Below are positions 8,571 through 17,367 of a DNA stretch of 64,000 bases, in pieces. A program made the translations under genes and the position numbers. How positions within the stretch are numbered: the stretch's first letter is position 1; each line of letters begins with the position of its first letter. Location of the stretch: positions 4,402,001-4,466,000 of the forward strand of contig NC_015635.1 in NCBI RefSeq assembly GCF_000270245.1, written 5' to 3'. The notes under the pieces were generated by a model, which was given only the letters and a program-made list of their open reading frames with translations, searched no databases and was not told the DNA's origin. Origin of the DNA: Microlunatus phosphovorus NM-1. Lineage in GTDB: Bacteria > Actinomycetota > Actinomycetes > Propionibacteriales > Propionibacteriaceae.

Positions 8571-8751
8571 TACGTCTGCCGCCCGCGGGCCATCAACGAC
8601 CACAGGTCAGGTGCATCCCAGGTACGTTTCGCGCCCCCGGGCCACAAACACCGCCCACGGATGGAAATTGTCCACTGGGCCACGTATGAACGCGAGCTGA
8701 GCGTGAACCTCGTACGGATGACGCCCGCGGGCCACAAGCGACCGACCAGCG
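8571..8751 (+). repeat. 52-bp repeat family, cluster A (three copies)
   Basis: Three copies of the motif built on CCCGCGGGCC followed by A-rich and ACGACC-like sequence. Copies one and two begin 52 bp apart (8571, 8623). The third begins 90 bp later (8713) after a diverged stretch. The cluster ends exactly at the yggT stop codon. It has the same orientation as cluster C (31981-32430). The 8376-8570 part of this intergenic region shows no coding features and must hold the divIVA promoter. Confidence 0.7.
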
Positions 8752-9042
8752 CTACAAGAAGATGGCGGCGTTGACACGCATCAGGATGCTGACACCGATG
8801 GCCAGACCGAGGAAGGCGAGGTCGAGCATCATGTTGCCGATCCGGACCGGTCGGAGGACCTTCCGCAGCGCCCGCAGCGGCGGATCGGTGATCGAATAGA
8901 CGACCTCCGCGACCACCAGCATCGGACCGCGCGGTTGCCAGTCCCGCACCAGCACCGGGATCCAGGAAAGGATCATCCGGGCGAAGAGGATCAGCAAGAA
9001 GATCCAGAGCACCCACTGGATGATGAGTCCGATGATGAACAT
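8752..9042 (-). CDS. yggT: YggT family membrane protein
   Basis: Small integral membrane protein of the YggT family, found beside sepF and divIVA in most Gram-positive genomes. The 96 residues form two hydrophobic blocks, at residues 2-28 and about 68-92, separated by a loop containing the family motif SWIPVLVRDWQPRGP and then TDPPLRALRKVLRP. The molecular function is unknown. Location and conservation point to a role in division or envelope maintenance. It lies 54 bases downstream of sepF and is probably co-transcribed with it. Confidence 0.92.
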   Translation of the reverse strand: MFIIGLIIQWVLWIFLLILFARMILSWIPVLVRDWQPRGPMLVVAEVVYSITDPPLRALRKVLRPVRIGNMMLDLAFLGLAIGVSILMRVNAAIFL

Positions 9043-9096
9043 GAGTCGAGTCCCGTAGCCTCTGTCGTGTGCCGGCGTCCGTCACCGACCGGCGGG

Positions 9097-9675
9097 TCAG
9101 CTCTGGTTGAAGAAGCCGCCCGCGATGCGCTCCTTGTCCTCCGCCGTCACGTTGACGTTGGGGGGCGAGAGGAGAAACACCTTGCTGGTGACACGCTCGA
9201 TACTGCCACGCAGACCAAAGATGAGACCAGCGGCGAAGTCGACCAGCCGCTTGGCGTCCACGTCCTCCATCTCGGACAGGTTCATGATGACCGGCACCCC
9301 GTCGCGGAAGTGCTCGCCGATGGTGCGGGCCTCGTTGTAGGTACGCGGGTGCACAGTGATGATGCGCGACATGTCAGCCGTCCGGGGCGTTGGAGCAACA
9401 GGCGGATTGGATGCCACCACCGAGGTGGCGGCGGGACGCTTCGTCTCGAGCGGAGTGACGCTGCCGACCCCCGAGGATGAGGCGCTGTCCTGGCCGGCGT
9501 TCCAGCCGGTCGCGGAGGTCGAGGTCTTGGCCGCGGTGCTCTGGTCGGTGTCACCGACCAGCTCTTCGCGGCTGATGCCCTCGGTCAGCTCTCCGTCGGA
9601 CTCGTCGTACTGCCCGTACCGGTCGTCGGTCACCAGCCCGAGCCAGGCAGCTGCCCGCTTCAGTCTTTCGGCCAT
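9097..9675 (-). CDS. sepF: Cell division protein SepF
   Basis: Membrane-tethering partner of FtsZ, essential in actinobacteria that lack FtsA. The 192 residues contain an N-terminal amphipathic segment ([15 protein letters not shown]), an acidic and Ser/Thr-rich linker (about 20-95), and the C-terminal SepF domain. That domain starts near [20 protein letters not shown] and includes the VINL-like VIMNLSEM stretch and [25 protein letters not shown] lies nine bases before the ATG, and a TAGGGT -10 box occurs at 9721-9726. The 97-base spacer to ftsZ is too short for the yggS and pgeF genes that many actinobacteria carry between ftsZ and sepF. Confidence 0.95.
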   Translation of the reverse strand: MAERLKRAAAWLGLVTDDRYGQYDESDGELTEGISREELVGDTDQSTAAKTSTSATGWNAGQDSASSSGVGSVTPLETKRPAATSVVASNPPVAPTPRTADMSRIITVHPRTYNEARTIGEHFRDGVPVIMNLSEMEDVDAKRLVDFAAGLIFGLRGSIERVTSKVFLLSPPNVNVTAEDKERIAGGFFNQS

Positions 9676-9720
9676 GGGATTGAGTCCTTACCCTCCGTGC
9701 AGGTCCAGGTTCCGCGCTCG

Positions 9721-9726
9721 ACCCTA
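9721..9726 (-). promoter_or_regulatory. Candidate sepF -10 box
   Basis: TAGGGT on the minus strand, 45 bases before the sepF ATG, giving a leader of about 40 bases. No convincing -35 is visible. Confidence 0.4.
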
Positions 9727-9772
9727 CCGCCCAAGACGGCACGACCCCGGGATCGCCGGGGCCGACACGCGG

Positions 9773-10954
9773 TCACTTCAAGAAGTCTGGCACGTCCAGG
9801 TCATCGTCGTCGGCTGCCGGAGCGGCCGGCCGAGAGGTGGACACCGGGGGTGTCGCCGGTCGCGGTGCCGCCTGCTCGGAGGAGAACGGGTTGTTCCGCG
9901 ACGAACCCGCCGCTGCCGCGGAGTGGCCGGCCATGGTGGCCGGGCCGGGACGGTTGGCGCGCAGATCGGCGGCCCGGCTGATGCCCGGCTGCCGCCGAGG
10001 CGGTGAGCCGCCCTCGAACCCGGCCGCGATCACCGTTACCTTCACCTCGTCGCCGAGGGCGTCGTCGATCACCGTGCCGAAGATGATGTTGGCGTCCTCG
10101 TGGGCCGCCTCCTGGATCAGGTTGGCGGCGGCAGACACCTCGAACAGACCGAGGTCGGAGCCGCCGGCGATCGACAGCAGCACGCCGTGGGCACCGTCGA
10201 TGCTGGCCTCCAGCAGCGGGGAGGAGACCGCCATCTCGGCCGCGGCTCGTGCGCGGTCCTCACCGCGCGCGGCGCCGATGCCCATCAAGGCCGAGCCGGC
10301 ATTGGACATGACCGCCTTGACGTCGGCGAAGTCGAGGTTGATCAGACCGGGCGTGGTGATCAGATCGGTGATGCCCGAGACGCCCTGCAGCAGCACCTGG
10401 TCGGCCTGCTTGAACGCATCCAGGATGGCGATCTGGTGATCGATCATCTGGAGCAGCTTGTCGTTCGGGATGGTGATGAGAGTGTCGACCTCCTCGCGGA
10501 GGTTCGAGATGCCCTGATCCGCCTGGTTGGCACGCCGCTTGCCCTCGAAGGAGAACGGGCGGGTCACCACGCCGATGGTCAGGGCGCCCAGGGCCCGGGC
10601 GATCCGAGCCACCACCGGTGCACCACCGGTGCCGGTGCCACCGCCCTCGCCGGCGGTGACGAACACCATGTCGGCGCCCTTCAGGGCGTCCTCGATGTCT
10701 TGGGCGTGGTCCTCGGCCGCCTGGCGGCCCTTGTCCGGGTCGGCACCGGCGCCCAGACCACGCGTGAGATCCCGGCCGATGTCGAGCTTGACGTCGGCAT
10801 CGCTCATCAGCAACGCCTGGGCGTCGGTGTTGACCGCGATGAACTCGACCCCCCGCAGACCCTGCTCGATCATCCGGTTGACCGCGTTGACCCCGCCTCC
10901 GCCGACGCCGACGACCTTGATGATGGCCAAGTAGTTCTGTGATGCCGACACCAC
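9773..10954 (-). CDS. ftsZ: Cell division GTPase FtsZ
   Basis: Tubulin-like GTPase that polymerises into the Z ring. The start is one of two adjacent GTG codons (10954 or 10951). The encoded [20 protein letters not shown] fits the actinobacterial FtsZ N-terminus, while the longer frame to 11059 does not. The protein has 393 residues: the GTP-binding signature [16 protein letters not shown], the T7 synergy loop region [11 protein letters not shown], a Pro/Ala-rich linker, and a C-terminal SepF/FtsW-binding peptide ([11 protein letters not shown]). It sits 402 bases downstream of ftsQ with its own promoter candidate in that gap. Confidence 0.97.
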   Translation of the reverse strand: MVSASQNYLAIIKVVGVGGGGVNAVNRMIEQGLRGVEFIAVNTDAQALLMSDADVKLDIGRDLTRGLGAGADPDKGRQAAEDHAQDIEDALKGADMVFVTAGEGGGTGTGGAPVVARIARALGALTIGVVTRPFSFEGKRRANQADQGISNLREEVDTLITIPNDKLLQMIDHQIAILDAFKQADQVLLQGVSGITDLITTPGLINLDFADVKAVMSNAGSALMGIGAARGEDRARAAAEMAVSSPLLEASIDGAHGVLLSIAGGSDLGLFEVSAAANLIQEAAHEDANIIFGTVIDDALGDEVKVTVIAAGFEGGSPPRRQPGISRAADLRANRPGPATMAGHSAAAAGSSRNNPFSSEQAAPRPATPPVSTSRPAAPAADDDDLDVPDFLK

Positions 10955-11058
10955 GTGGTTCCTGCCTCTTGTGCTGATGGGACATTCCGTGCGCGCGACA
11001 GCCTGGACCTCAGGTCTGCGGGGAAGGAAACTCAAGGGTGGCCGACGACGCTCCGGCA

Positions 11059-11088
11059 ACGCTAGTAAGTCGCTTCAACCACTGTCCA
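11059..11088 (-). promoter_or_regulatory. Candidate ftsZ promoter
   Basis: On the minus strand, TGGACA (11083-11088) and TAGCGT (11059-11064) are separated by 18 bases, close to the housekeeping consensus. Transcription would start about 100 bases before the ftsZ GTG. An inverted repeat CCCTCAA-N18-TTGAGGG lies just upstream at about 11127-11158. Confidence 0.5.
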
Positions 11089-11172
11089 CATGGGACCCCT
11101 GGACACGCCCGAGGGTCGAGAAAACACCCTCAACGCTGACCCTGAAGTTGACCTTGAGGGGGCTGTGCTGTC

Positions 11173-11354
11173 GTCACTCGCTGTTCGGCTGCGCTCCCAG
11201 GACTCCGTCTTCGCTCCTCGTTCGCAAACGGAAGAACGTGTTTGCTCTCTCGTCGTTCCAGACGGAGCCCTCGCTCCGCCTCGCGGCCGCTCGCGACGGG
11301 CTCGCTCGACTTCTGAGTTGTGGGGGTTCCGGTGGGGGAACCCGAGCGAGTGAC
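11173..11354. repeat. 182-bp palindromic element, family P element 2
   Basis: Inverted ends GTCACTCGCT and its complement bound the element, as in element 1. The centre contains GCAAACGGAAGAACGTGTTTGC-like sequence (two halves GCAAAC and GTTTGC), shared with element 3 at 59487-59607. The GACTCCGTCT/AGACGGAG arm pair is also shared with element 3. It begins two bases after the ftsQ stop codon, so it separates the ftsQ message from ftsZ inside the division cluster. Confidence 0.75.
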
Positions 11355-11356
11355 GA

Positions 11357-12088
11357 CTAACGGATCGTGGCGTTATGGGGGGCGGAGACGTCGATGGCCT
11401 TCGGGTCGTGCTTCAGCAAGGCCAGCGCGACCTGACCTTTGAGCTTGGACTGCTCCGAGGTGCCCCAGGAGATCTCCACGCCCGAGTCGAGCACCAGCAC
11501 CAGCGCGTACGGGGAATCGGCGCGAATCGTCACCACCTGCTGGCGCAGCTTCTTCGACAGGTCCCGGGAGACGGTGGCGATCTCGACCAGGCTGGCTCGG
11601 TCGTCCTTGCTGGCGGCCGCCAGCGGAAGTCCGTCGGGCTGCTTGGTGACCGTCAGGTACGGAACGCCGCTCTTGTCCACCAGCACATACAGATTGGCAT
11701 AGCGGACCGCGAACACCGGGGTCCGCTCAGTCACCACGACCTTGACGTCGTTCGGCCAGGACCGCTCGACCACCACGTGCTCGATCTGCGGGAACTGGGC
11801 GACCCGGTCGGCAATTCCCGGGAGATCCTGACGTGCCAGCGGGACACCCAGCGGCACCGCGGCCCTGCTGTTGACCTCGTCCTTGCTCAGTGTCTTCAGC
11901 CCGGTGATCTGCACGTGCTGGGTGGCCAGTACCGAGGAGAACCAGACCAGCCAGACTCCGGCGCCCAGCAGTGCCACCAGCAGCACGCCACCGAGCACGA
12001 ACGGCCAGATCCGTCGGCGGCGGCGCAGTTGCCGGCCCTTCTTGCCGTCCGCCACCGAGGGTGGCCGGGTCGTCATGGTCGTCGCCAT
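11357..12088 (-). CDS. ftsQ: Cell division protein FtsQ
   Basis: Bitopic membrane protein that links FtsL/FtsB-type proteins with the septal synthase. The 243 residues comprise a basic cytoplasmic tail (RQLRRRRR near residue 20), one transmembrane helix (about 28-50), a POTRA domain beginning VLATQHVQITGLKTLSKDEV, and a beta domain with WPNDVKVVVTERTPVFAV. Length is normal for the family. The ATG shares one base with the murC stop (TGATG). The stop is followed by palindromic element 2. Confidence 0.93.
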   Translation of the reverse strand: MATTMTTRPPSVADGKKGRQLRRRRRIWPFVLGGVLLVALLGAGVWLVWFSSVLATQHVQITGLKTLSKDEVNSRAAVPLGVPLARQDLPGIADRVAQFPQIEHVVVERSWPNDVKVVVTERTPVFAVRYANLYVLVDKSGVPYLTVTKQPDGLPLAAASKDDRASLVEIATVSRDLSKKLRQQVVTIRADSPYALVLVLDSGVEISWGTSEQSKLKGQVALALLKHDPKAIDVSAPHNATIR

Positions 12089-13515
12089 CAGGCCCCTGCC
12101 CCACGCAGGGCCGCCAGCTCGTCGACGATCAGCGGCGCGACCTTGGTCACGTCACCGCAGCCGAGGGTGACCACCAGGTCCCCTGGCTGGGCAATCCTGG
12201 CGACCGTCGGCGCGGCATCGTCCCAACCGGGCACGTAGGTCACCTCGGCCGTCCCGGGCGTCACCGCCTCCGCCACCATCGCCCCATCGATGCCCGGGAT
12301 CGGATCCTCCCGGTCACCACAGACGTCCATCACGACGGCCTGGTCGGCGATCTCCAGGGCCGCCGCCAGCTCCCGCCAGAAGTCCCGCGTCCGGGTATAG
12401 AGATGCGGCTGGAAGCAGGCCACGACCCGCCCGCCGGTGCCCGCAACTCCCGTTCGGGCCGCTCGCAAGGTGTTGGCCACCTCGGTCGGGTGGTGCGCGT
12501 AGTCGTCGTACACCCGGATGTCATCGACGGTGCCGATCAGCTGGAACCGGCGCTTGGTGCCCCCGTACGTCTCCAGCTCGGCGCGGGCCGCCGCCGGATC
12601 GGCGCCCAGTGCAACGGCGACCGTGTACGCCGCCGCGGCGTTCCAGACGTTGTAATCCCCCGGCACCCTCAGCCGGACTTGTTCCCCAGCGAGCGTGAAA
12701 CTCGAACCGGTGCCTTCGAAGGCGGCGTTGGCGATCCGGATATCCGCCCCTTCGGCCGCACCGTAGGTGACGATCCTCGGCCGCTCCCCCGCCAACCCGC
12801 GAACTCGCTCGGTCAGCACCACCGCACCTGGATCGTCGGCGCTGATCACCAGCAACCGGACTGTCTCACCGGTCGCAAACCGCAGGAACCCGTCGGCATA
12901 GTTCTCCGCGGTCCCCCAGTTGGACAGATGATCCGGGTCGACGTTGGTGACGACCGCGATCTCGGCCGGATACTGCAGGAAGGAGCCATCGGACTCGTCG
13001 GCCTCCACCACGAACGCGTCACCGCCGCCGATGTGGCCGCCGGTGCTCGCGCCGGTGAGAGAGCCACCAATGACGTACGAGGGATCGGCGCCCACCCCCG
13101 AGAGAACGTGGGAGATCATCGCCGTCGTCGTGGTCTTGCCGTGCGTCCCCGCCACGGCCACGCCGCGGCGACCGAGCATGATCGAGCCGAGCGCCGCACT
13201 GCGGTGCAGCACCCGCAGCCCCCGGCGGCGCGCTTTGGCCAACTCCGGGTTGTCCTCCCGGATCGCCGACGAGGCGACCACGGTCTGCACATCGTCGGAC
13301 AGCTGGGCGGCATCGTGACCGACGTAGACCCGGGCTCCTTCAGCTTCCAACGCGCGCAGATATTTCGAGTCCTGCCGGTCGCTGCCGCTGACCGGGACCC
13401 CGAGGTGCAGCAGCGCCGAGGCGATGCCGTTCATGCCGGAGCCGCCGATCGCGATGAAGTGGACCGGGCCGAGCTCGCGCACCCCGACGAGTTCGACCGG
13501 TGTCAGCAGCCCCAT
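12088..13515 (-). CDS. murC: UDP-N-acetylmuramate--L-alanine ligase
   Basis: Adds the first amino acid of the peptidoglycan stem peptide to UDP-MurNAc in the cytoplasm, using ATP. The 475 residues show the Mur ligase fold in order: the N-terminal Rossmann motif HFIAIGGSGMNGIA, the central P-loop AGTHGKTTTTAMI, the VVTNVDPDHL region, and a C-terminal ligase domain with the VYDDYAHHPTEV motif typical of MurC. It sits between murG and ftsQ with one-base overlaps at both ends, so it is translated as part of the dcw run. Confidence 0.97.
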   Translation of the reverse strand: MGLLTPVELVGVRELGPVHFIAIGGSGMNGIASALLHLGVPVSGSDRQDSKYLRALEAEGARVYVGHDAAQLSDDVQTVVASSAIREDNPELAKARRRGLRVLHRSAALGSIMLGRRGVAVAGTHGKTTTTAMISHVLSGVGADPSYVIGGSLTGASTGGHIGGGDAFVVEADESDGSFLQYPAEIAVVTNVDPDHLSNWGTAENYADGFLRFATGETVRLLVISADDPGAVVLTERVRGLAGERPRIVTYGAAEGADIRIANAAFEGTGSSFTLAGEQVRLRVPGDYNVWNAAAAYTVAVALGADPAAARAELETYGGTKRRFQLIGTVDDIRVYDDYAHHPTEVANTLRAARTGVAGTGGRVVACFQPHLYTRTRDFWRELAAALEIADQAVVMDVCGDREDPIPGIDGAMVAEAVTPGTAEVTYVPGWDDAAPTVARIAQPGDLVVTLGCGDVTKVAPLIVDELAALRGAGA

Positions 13516-14639
13516 CAGCCGGTCCGTCCTTCCACCGCGTCCTCATCACTCCAACCGGTCAGCCGCAAGGTCTCCCGGGCCAGCACCGTGGCCGCGTCCC
13601 GGCGGCCGACCCCGGCCAGCGCCCGGGTCATCCTGGCCAGCACGTCCGGGCGGATCAGGGTCGGGATCTCGGCCGTCACCCAGTCGGCGGTGCAGTCGGC
13701 GTCGGCCAGCAGCACCCCGCCGCCGGCCGCTACCACGCCGGCGGCGTTACGAGCCTGCTCACCGTTGCCGTGCGGATAGGGCACGAAGACTGCCGGCAGG
13801 CCGACGGCAGCGGTCTCCAGGACCGTGCTCGCCCCGCAGCGGCCCAGCATCAGGTCGGCAGCCGCGTACGCGACATCCATCTCCTCGATGTAGGCCAGCG
13901 GTAGATAGACCGCACCGGTGCCCTGATCGGTCAGCGTGGCCAGGTCATCGGTCAGGTTCTTGGGGCCGACGGCATGCAGCACCGAGATGCCGGCCTCGAG
14001 CAGCGTCCGGATCGAGCCGATCACCGCCCGGTTGAGGCTCGCCGCACCTTGCGAGCCACCGCTGACCAACAGCACCTGCCCCTCGGCCGGCAGCCCGAGC
14101 CGAACCCGCGCCGCAGCCCGGGATGCCGCCCGATCGAGGTCGGTGATCCCGGCCCGCAGCGGCAGCCCGATGCAGGTGGCGTGTGGCAGTGGAGTGTCGG
14201 CAAAGGAGGTGAAGACATGGTCGGTGAACCGCGAAGCCAGTCGATTGGCCAGCCCAGGCAGGGCATTCTGCTCGTGGATCACGATCGGCAGCTTGCGGCG
14301 TCGGGCAGCGAGATAGACGGGAGTCGAGACGTACCCGCCGAAGCCGACCACCACGTCGGCGCCCACCTTGTCCAGCAGCCGACCGGCGTCGCCGACGGCT
14401 CGGCCCAGCCGGGAAGGCACCAGCAGCAGGTCCTTACCCGGCTTGCGCGGCAAGGGTACGGGCGGGATCAGCTCCAGGGTCAGTCCGGCGGCAGGTACGA
14501 CGGTGGTCTCCAGGCCACGGGCGGTGCCGACGGCCGTCACCCGGGCCTCCGGTGCCAGTTGGAGCACCTGCTGCGCGGTCGCGATCAGCGGCGAGGTGTG
14601 CCCGGCCGTCCCACCTCCAGCCAGCACCACACTGGTCAT
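13515..14639 (-). CDS. murG: Undecaprenyl-PP-MurNAc-pentapeptide GlcNAc transferase (lipid II synthase)
   Basis: Membrane-associated GT28 enzyme that transfers GlcNAc from UDP-GlcNAc to lipid I on the cytoplasmic face. The 374 residues start with the glycine-rich loop VVLAGGGTAGHTSPLI. The HEQNALPGLANRLASRF motif lies near residue 120 and the donor-binding SGGSQGAASLN near 193. AADLMLGRCGASTVLE and VPYPHGNGEQARNA follow. The ATG overlaps the ftsW stop as ATGA, and the stop overlaps the murC ATG by one base. MurG products are flipped and used by FtsW encoded just upstream. Confidence 0.97.
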   Translation of the reverse strand: MTSVVLAGGGTAGHTSPLIATAQQVLQLAPEARVTAVGTARGLETTVVPAAGLTLELIPPVPLPRKPGKDLLLVPSRLGRAVGDAGRLLDKVGADVVVGFGGYVSTPVYLAARRRKLPIVIHEQNALPGLANRLASRFTDHVFTSFADTPLPHATCIGLPLRAGITDLDRAASRAAARVRLGLPAEGQVLLVSGGSQGAASLNRAVIGSIRTLLEAGISVLHAVGPKNLTDDLATLTDQGTGAVYLPLAYIEEMDVAYAAADLMLGRCGASTVLETAAVGLPAVFVPYPHGNGEQARNAAGVVAAGGGVLLADADCTADWVTAEIPTLIRPDVLARMTRALAGVGRRDAATVLARETLRLTGWSDEDAVEGRTG

Positions 14640-15904
14640 ACGCTCGCCTTCCGTGCATCGGCTGCCTTCGGTGATTCGGTCACCGCACTGAACCTACGCT
14701 TCGGCGTCTTGTTCCGGCGGGCGGCGAGCAGCTTGCGGGCCTCGGGTTCATGCCGGGCACACGACAACAACACGCCCAGGGCCAGCAGGTTGGCGATCAG
14801 CGCCGATCCCCCGTACGACACCAGCGGCAGTGGCACGCCGGCGATCGGCAGCAGCCGCAGCACCACGGCCAGGTTGATCAGCGCCTGGATCATGAACCAG
14901 ATCGTCACTCCACCGGCCGCGTACCGACGGAACTTCTCGTCGCTGCGGGTGGCGATCCGCAGACCTGCATAGCCGAGCACCAGGAACAGCGTCAGCACGA
15001 TCAGACTGCCGAACAGCCCCAGCTCCTCGCCGATCACCGCGAAGATGAAGTCGGAGTGCGCGACCGGCAGCCCGCCCCACTTCTGTCGACTGCCACCGAG
15101 ATCCTGCCCCCACCAGCCGCCGGAGGCGATCGCCAGCATCGCGGCGTTGGCCTGGTCGTTGGCGCCGTTGAGGTTCGTGGTCGGATCCAGGTACGCGGCC
15201 AGCCGGCGCATCCGGACCGGGCTGGTCACGAACAAGGTGATCACACCGGCGACCGCACCGAGGCCCAGCACCGCGAGCACTCGCAGCGGGGCGCCGACGA
15301 TGAACAGCACCCCGACCATGATCGAGCCCATCACCACCGCGGTCCCGGCATCGCCCTGGAAGACCACCAGCAGGATCAAGGTGCCGCAGACCGGCAGATA
15401 GGGAATCAGCAGATGCTTGGGCTGGTCGATCAGCCGGTCCTTGCGGGCCAACACATCGGCCCCCCAGATGATCATGGCCAGCTTCGCGAACTCCGACGGC
15501 TGGATGGAGGTGAAGCCGAGGTCGATCCAGTTGCGGTTGCCGCCGCTCTCGAAGCCGAGCGCGGTGTAGGTCAAGATCAGCAGCACGGTCGCCAGCGCCA
15601 CCCCGATCCAGCCGAAGACCCGCAGTACGCTCTGCGGCAGCCGGACCAGCGCGAACGCCCCGAGCACGCCGAGCACCAGGAACACTGCCTGCCGCTTGAC
15701 GTAGTAGTAGGCGTCGTCGAAGGCCAGGTAGGCGCTGACACTGGACGCCGACAGCACCATCATCAACCCGAGCGCGAGCAACATCGCGGATGAGCCCAAC
15801 ACCAGGTGATAGCTGGTGAGCGGCCGCTCCAGGATGGTCTGCAGCCAGGTGCGGAGGGTACGGGTGCCCGTGGGCGAGATATCCGGTTTCGGCTTGGTCG
15901 CCAC
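14636..15904 (-). CDS. ftsW: SEDS peptidoglycan glycosyltransferase FtsW
   Basis: Polytopic SEDS polymerase that makes septal glycan strands from lipid II together with FtsI. I chose the GTG at 15904, which lies 11 bases after the murD stop. The open frame continues upstream to 16732 but only as the antisense-like reading of murD. The 422-residue product has a short basic N-terminus, about ten membrane segments, the HSDFIFAVIGEELGLFG motif, and the PLPLVSYGGSA motif near the C-terminus that contains conserved SEDS residues. A basic cytoplasmic tail (ARRNKTPKRR) follows. Confidence 0.96.
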   Translation of the reverse strand: MATKPKPDISPTGTRTLRTWLQTILERPLTSYHLVLGSSAMLLALGLMMVLSASSVSAYLAFDDAYYYVKRQAVFLVLGVLGAFALVRLPQSVLRVFGWIGVALATVLLILTYTALGFESGGNRNWIDLGFTSIQPSEFAKLAMIIWGADVLARKDRLIDQPKHLLIPYLPVCGTLILLVVFQGDAGTAVVMGSIMVGVLFIVGAPLRVLAVLGLGAVAGVITLFVTSPVRMRRLAAYLDPTTNLNGANDQANAAMLAIASGGWWGQDLGGSRQKWGGLPVAHSDFIFAVIGEELGLFGSLIVLTLFLVLGYAGLRIATRSDEKFRRYAAGGVTIWFMIQALINLAVVLRLLPIAGVPLPLVSYGGSALIANLLALGVLLSCARHEPEARKLLAARRNKTPKRRFSAVTESPKAADARKASV

Positions 15905-15915
15905 GCGGTCACTCC

Positions 15916-17367
15916 TCACCCAGTGCGTACGGCCGCGGCGAAGGCGTCTCCTCGGGCGGCATAGTCGCTGTACATGTCCAAGCTGGCGCATCCCGGAGCC
16001 AGCAGCACGGTGTCTCCCGGACGAGCCAGGGAGTCCGCGGCCGCCACGGCCTGCGCCATCGCTCCATCTTCGGTCTCCTCGATGGTGATCACCGGGACCT
16101 CGGGCGCGTGTCGGCTCAGTGCGTCGGCGATCACGGCGCGGTCGAGCCCCAACAGCACGGCGCCACGCAGCCGGTCGCGGTGGCTGACGACCAGGTCGTC
16201 GAAGGTGGTGCCCTTGGCCTGGCCGCCGGCGATCCAGACCACCGATTCGAATGCCCGGAGCGCGGCGTCGGCCGCATGCGGATTGGTCGCCTTGGAGTCG
16301 TCGACGTAGGTGATGCCGTCGCGGACCAGGACGGTCTCGATCTTGTGCGCACCCACCCGCACGCCGCGCAGCCCATCGCGGACCGCGGTGGCCGGCACAC
16401 CGTACGCCCGGGCCAGCGCCGCCGCCGCCAGCGCATTCGCGATGTTGTGCGGCGCTGCCGGGGTCACGTCGGCGACCTTGGCCAGCTCCAGGGCCGAGTC
16501 GCGGCGCTGCTCGATGAACGCGCGATCGACCAAGAGATCGTCGACCACCCCGAGCATGGACAGACCTGGGGTGCCCAGGGTGAACCCGATGGCCCGGGCA
16601 CCCTCCACCACCTCGGCGTCCTCGACCATCTGCTCGGTGGCCGGATCGGCGACGTTGTAGACGCAGGCGACCTGGACGCCGGAGTAGATCTTCGCTTTGG
16701 CGTCGCGGTAGCCCTGTGGTCCGCCGTGCCACTCGTAGTGGTCCGGTTCCAAGTTGAGCACGGCCGCCGAGTGCAGCGCCAGCGCGTGCGACCAGTGCAG
16801 CTGATGACTGGACAGCTCCACGGCGAGCACGTCGTACGGCTCCGGGTCCAGCACGGTCTCCATCAGCGGCCGGCCGATGTTGCCGACCGCTGCCGTCCGC
16901 AGCCCGGCGGCCCGCAGCATCGATTCCAGCATCTGGGTGGTGGTGGTCTTGCCGTTGGTGCCGGTGATGCCCAGCCAGGGTGTGGGGCGCTTCGGCCGGC
17001 TGAGCCGCCAGGCGAGCTCGGGTTCACTCCAGATCGGGATGCCGGCGGCAGCCGCGGCGGCCAGCAGCGGATGCGTCGGACTCCACCCGGTGGTGACGAT
17101 CAGATCGATACCGTCCGGTCGCAGGGTGCTGGACCCCGGCCCGAGCCGGACCTCCGCGCCGAGCGTACGGAGCAGTTCGGCCTTGTCACTGTTGGCCTCG
17201 GTCACCTTGTCCTCGACCACCACGACCTGCGCGCCGAACTCCAACAGCCCGTCCGCCGCCGCGAACCCGGACACGCCGAGCCCGGTCACCAGCACCCGGG
17301 CCTGCGACCACGGCGATGCACCGTCGGCGGTGGGCAGCCAGCTCAGACCACCCGAAGAACTACTCAC
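15916..17367 (-). CDS. murD: UDP-N-acetylmuramoylalanine--D-glutamate ligase
   Basis: Adds D-Glu to UDP-MurNAc-L-Ala. The GTG at 17367 overlaps the mraY stop (GTGA). The upstream part of the open frame belongs to mraY. The 483-residue protein starts with a Ser-rich segment, then the Rossmann motif [18 protein letters not shown], the P-loop [20 protein letters not shown]-like [10 protein letters not shown], and the C-terminal [17 protein letters not shown] motif typical of MurD. It is slightly longer than the E. coli enzyme (438 residues), as in other actinobacteria. Confidence 0.96.
   Translation of the reverse strand: MSSSSGGLSWLPTADGASPWSQARVLVTGLGVSGFAAADGLLEFGAQVVVVEDKVTEANSDKAELLRTLGAEVRLGPGSSTLRPDGIDLIVTTGWSPTHPLLAAAAAAGIPIWSEPELAWRLSRPKRPTPWLGITGTNGKTTTTQMLESMLRAAGLRTAAVGNIGRPLMETVLDPEPYDVLAVELSSHQLHWSHALALHSAAVLNLEPDHYEWHGGPQGYRDAKAKIYSGVQVACVYNVADPATEQMVEDAEVVEGARAIGFTLGTPGLSMLGVVDDLLVDRAFIEQRRDSALELAKVADVTPAAPHNIANALAAAALARAYGVPATAVRDGLRGVRVGAHKIETVLVRDGITYVDDSKATNPHAADAALRAFESVVWIAGGQAKGTTFDDLVVSHRDRLRGAVLLGLDRAVIADALSRHAPEVPVITIEETEDGAMAQAVAAADSLARPGDTVLLAPGCASLDMYSDYAARGDAFAAAVRTG

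Noticed and set aside
11971-13779. Long plus-strand open frame of about 600 codons antisense to murC/murG
   Set aside because: High-GC antisense shadow. The minus-strand frames carry all conserved Mur motifs and the plus frame resembles no family.
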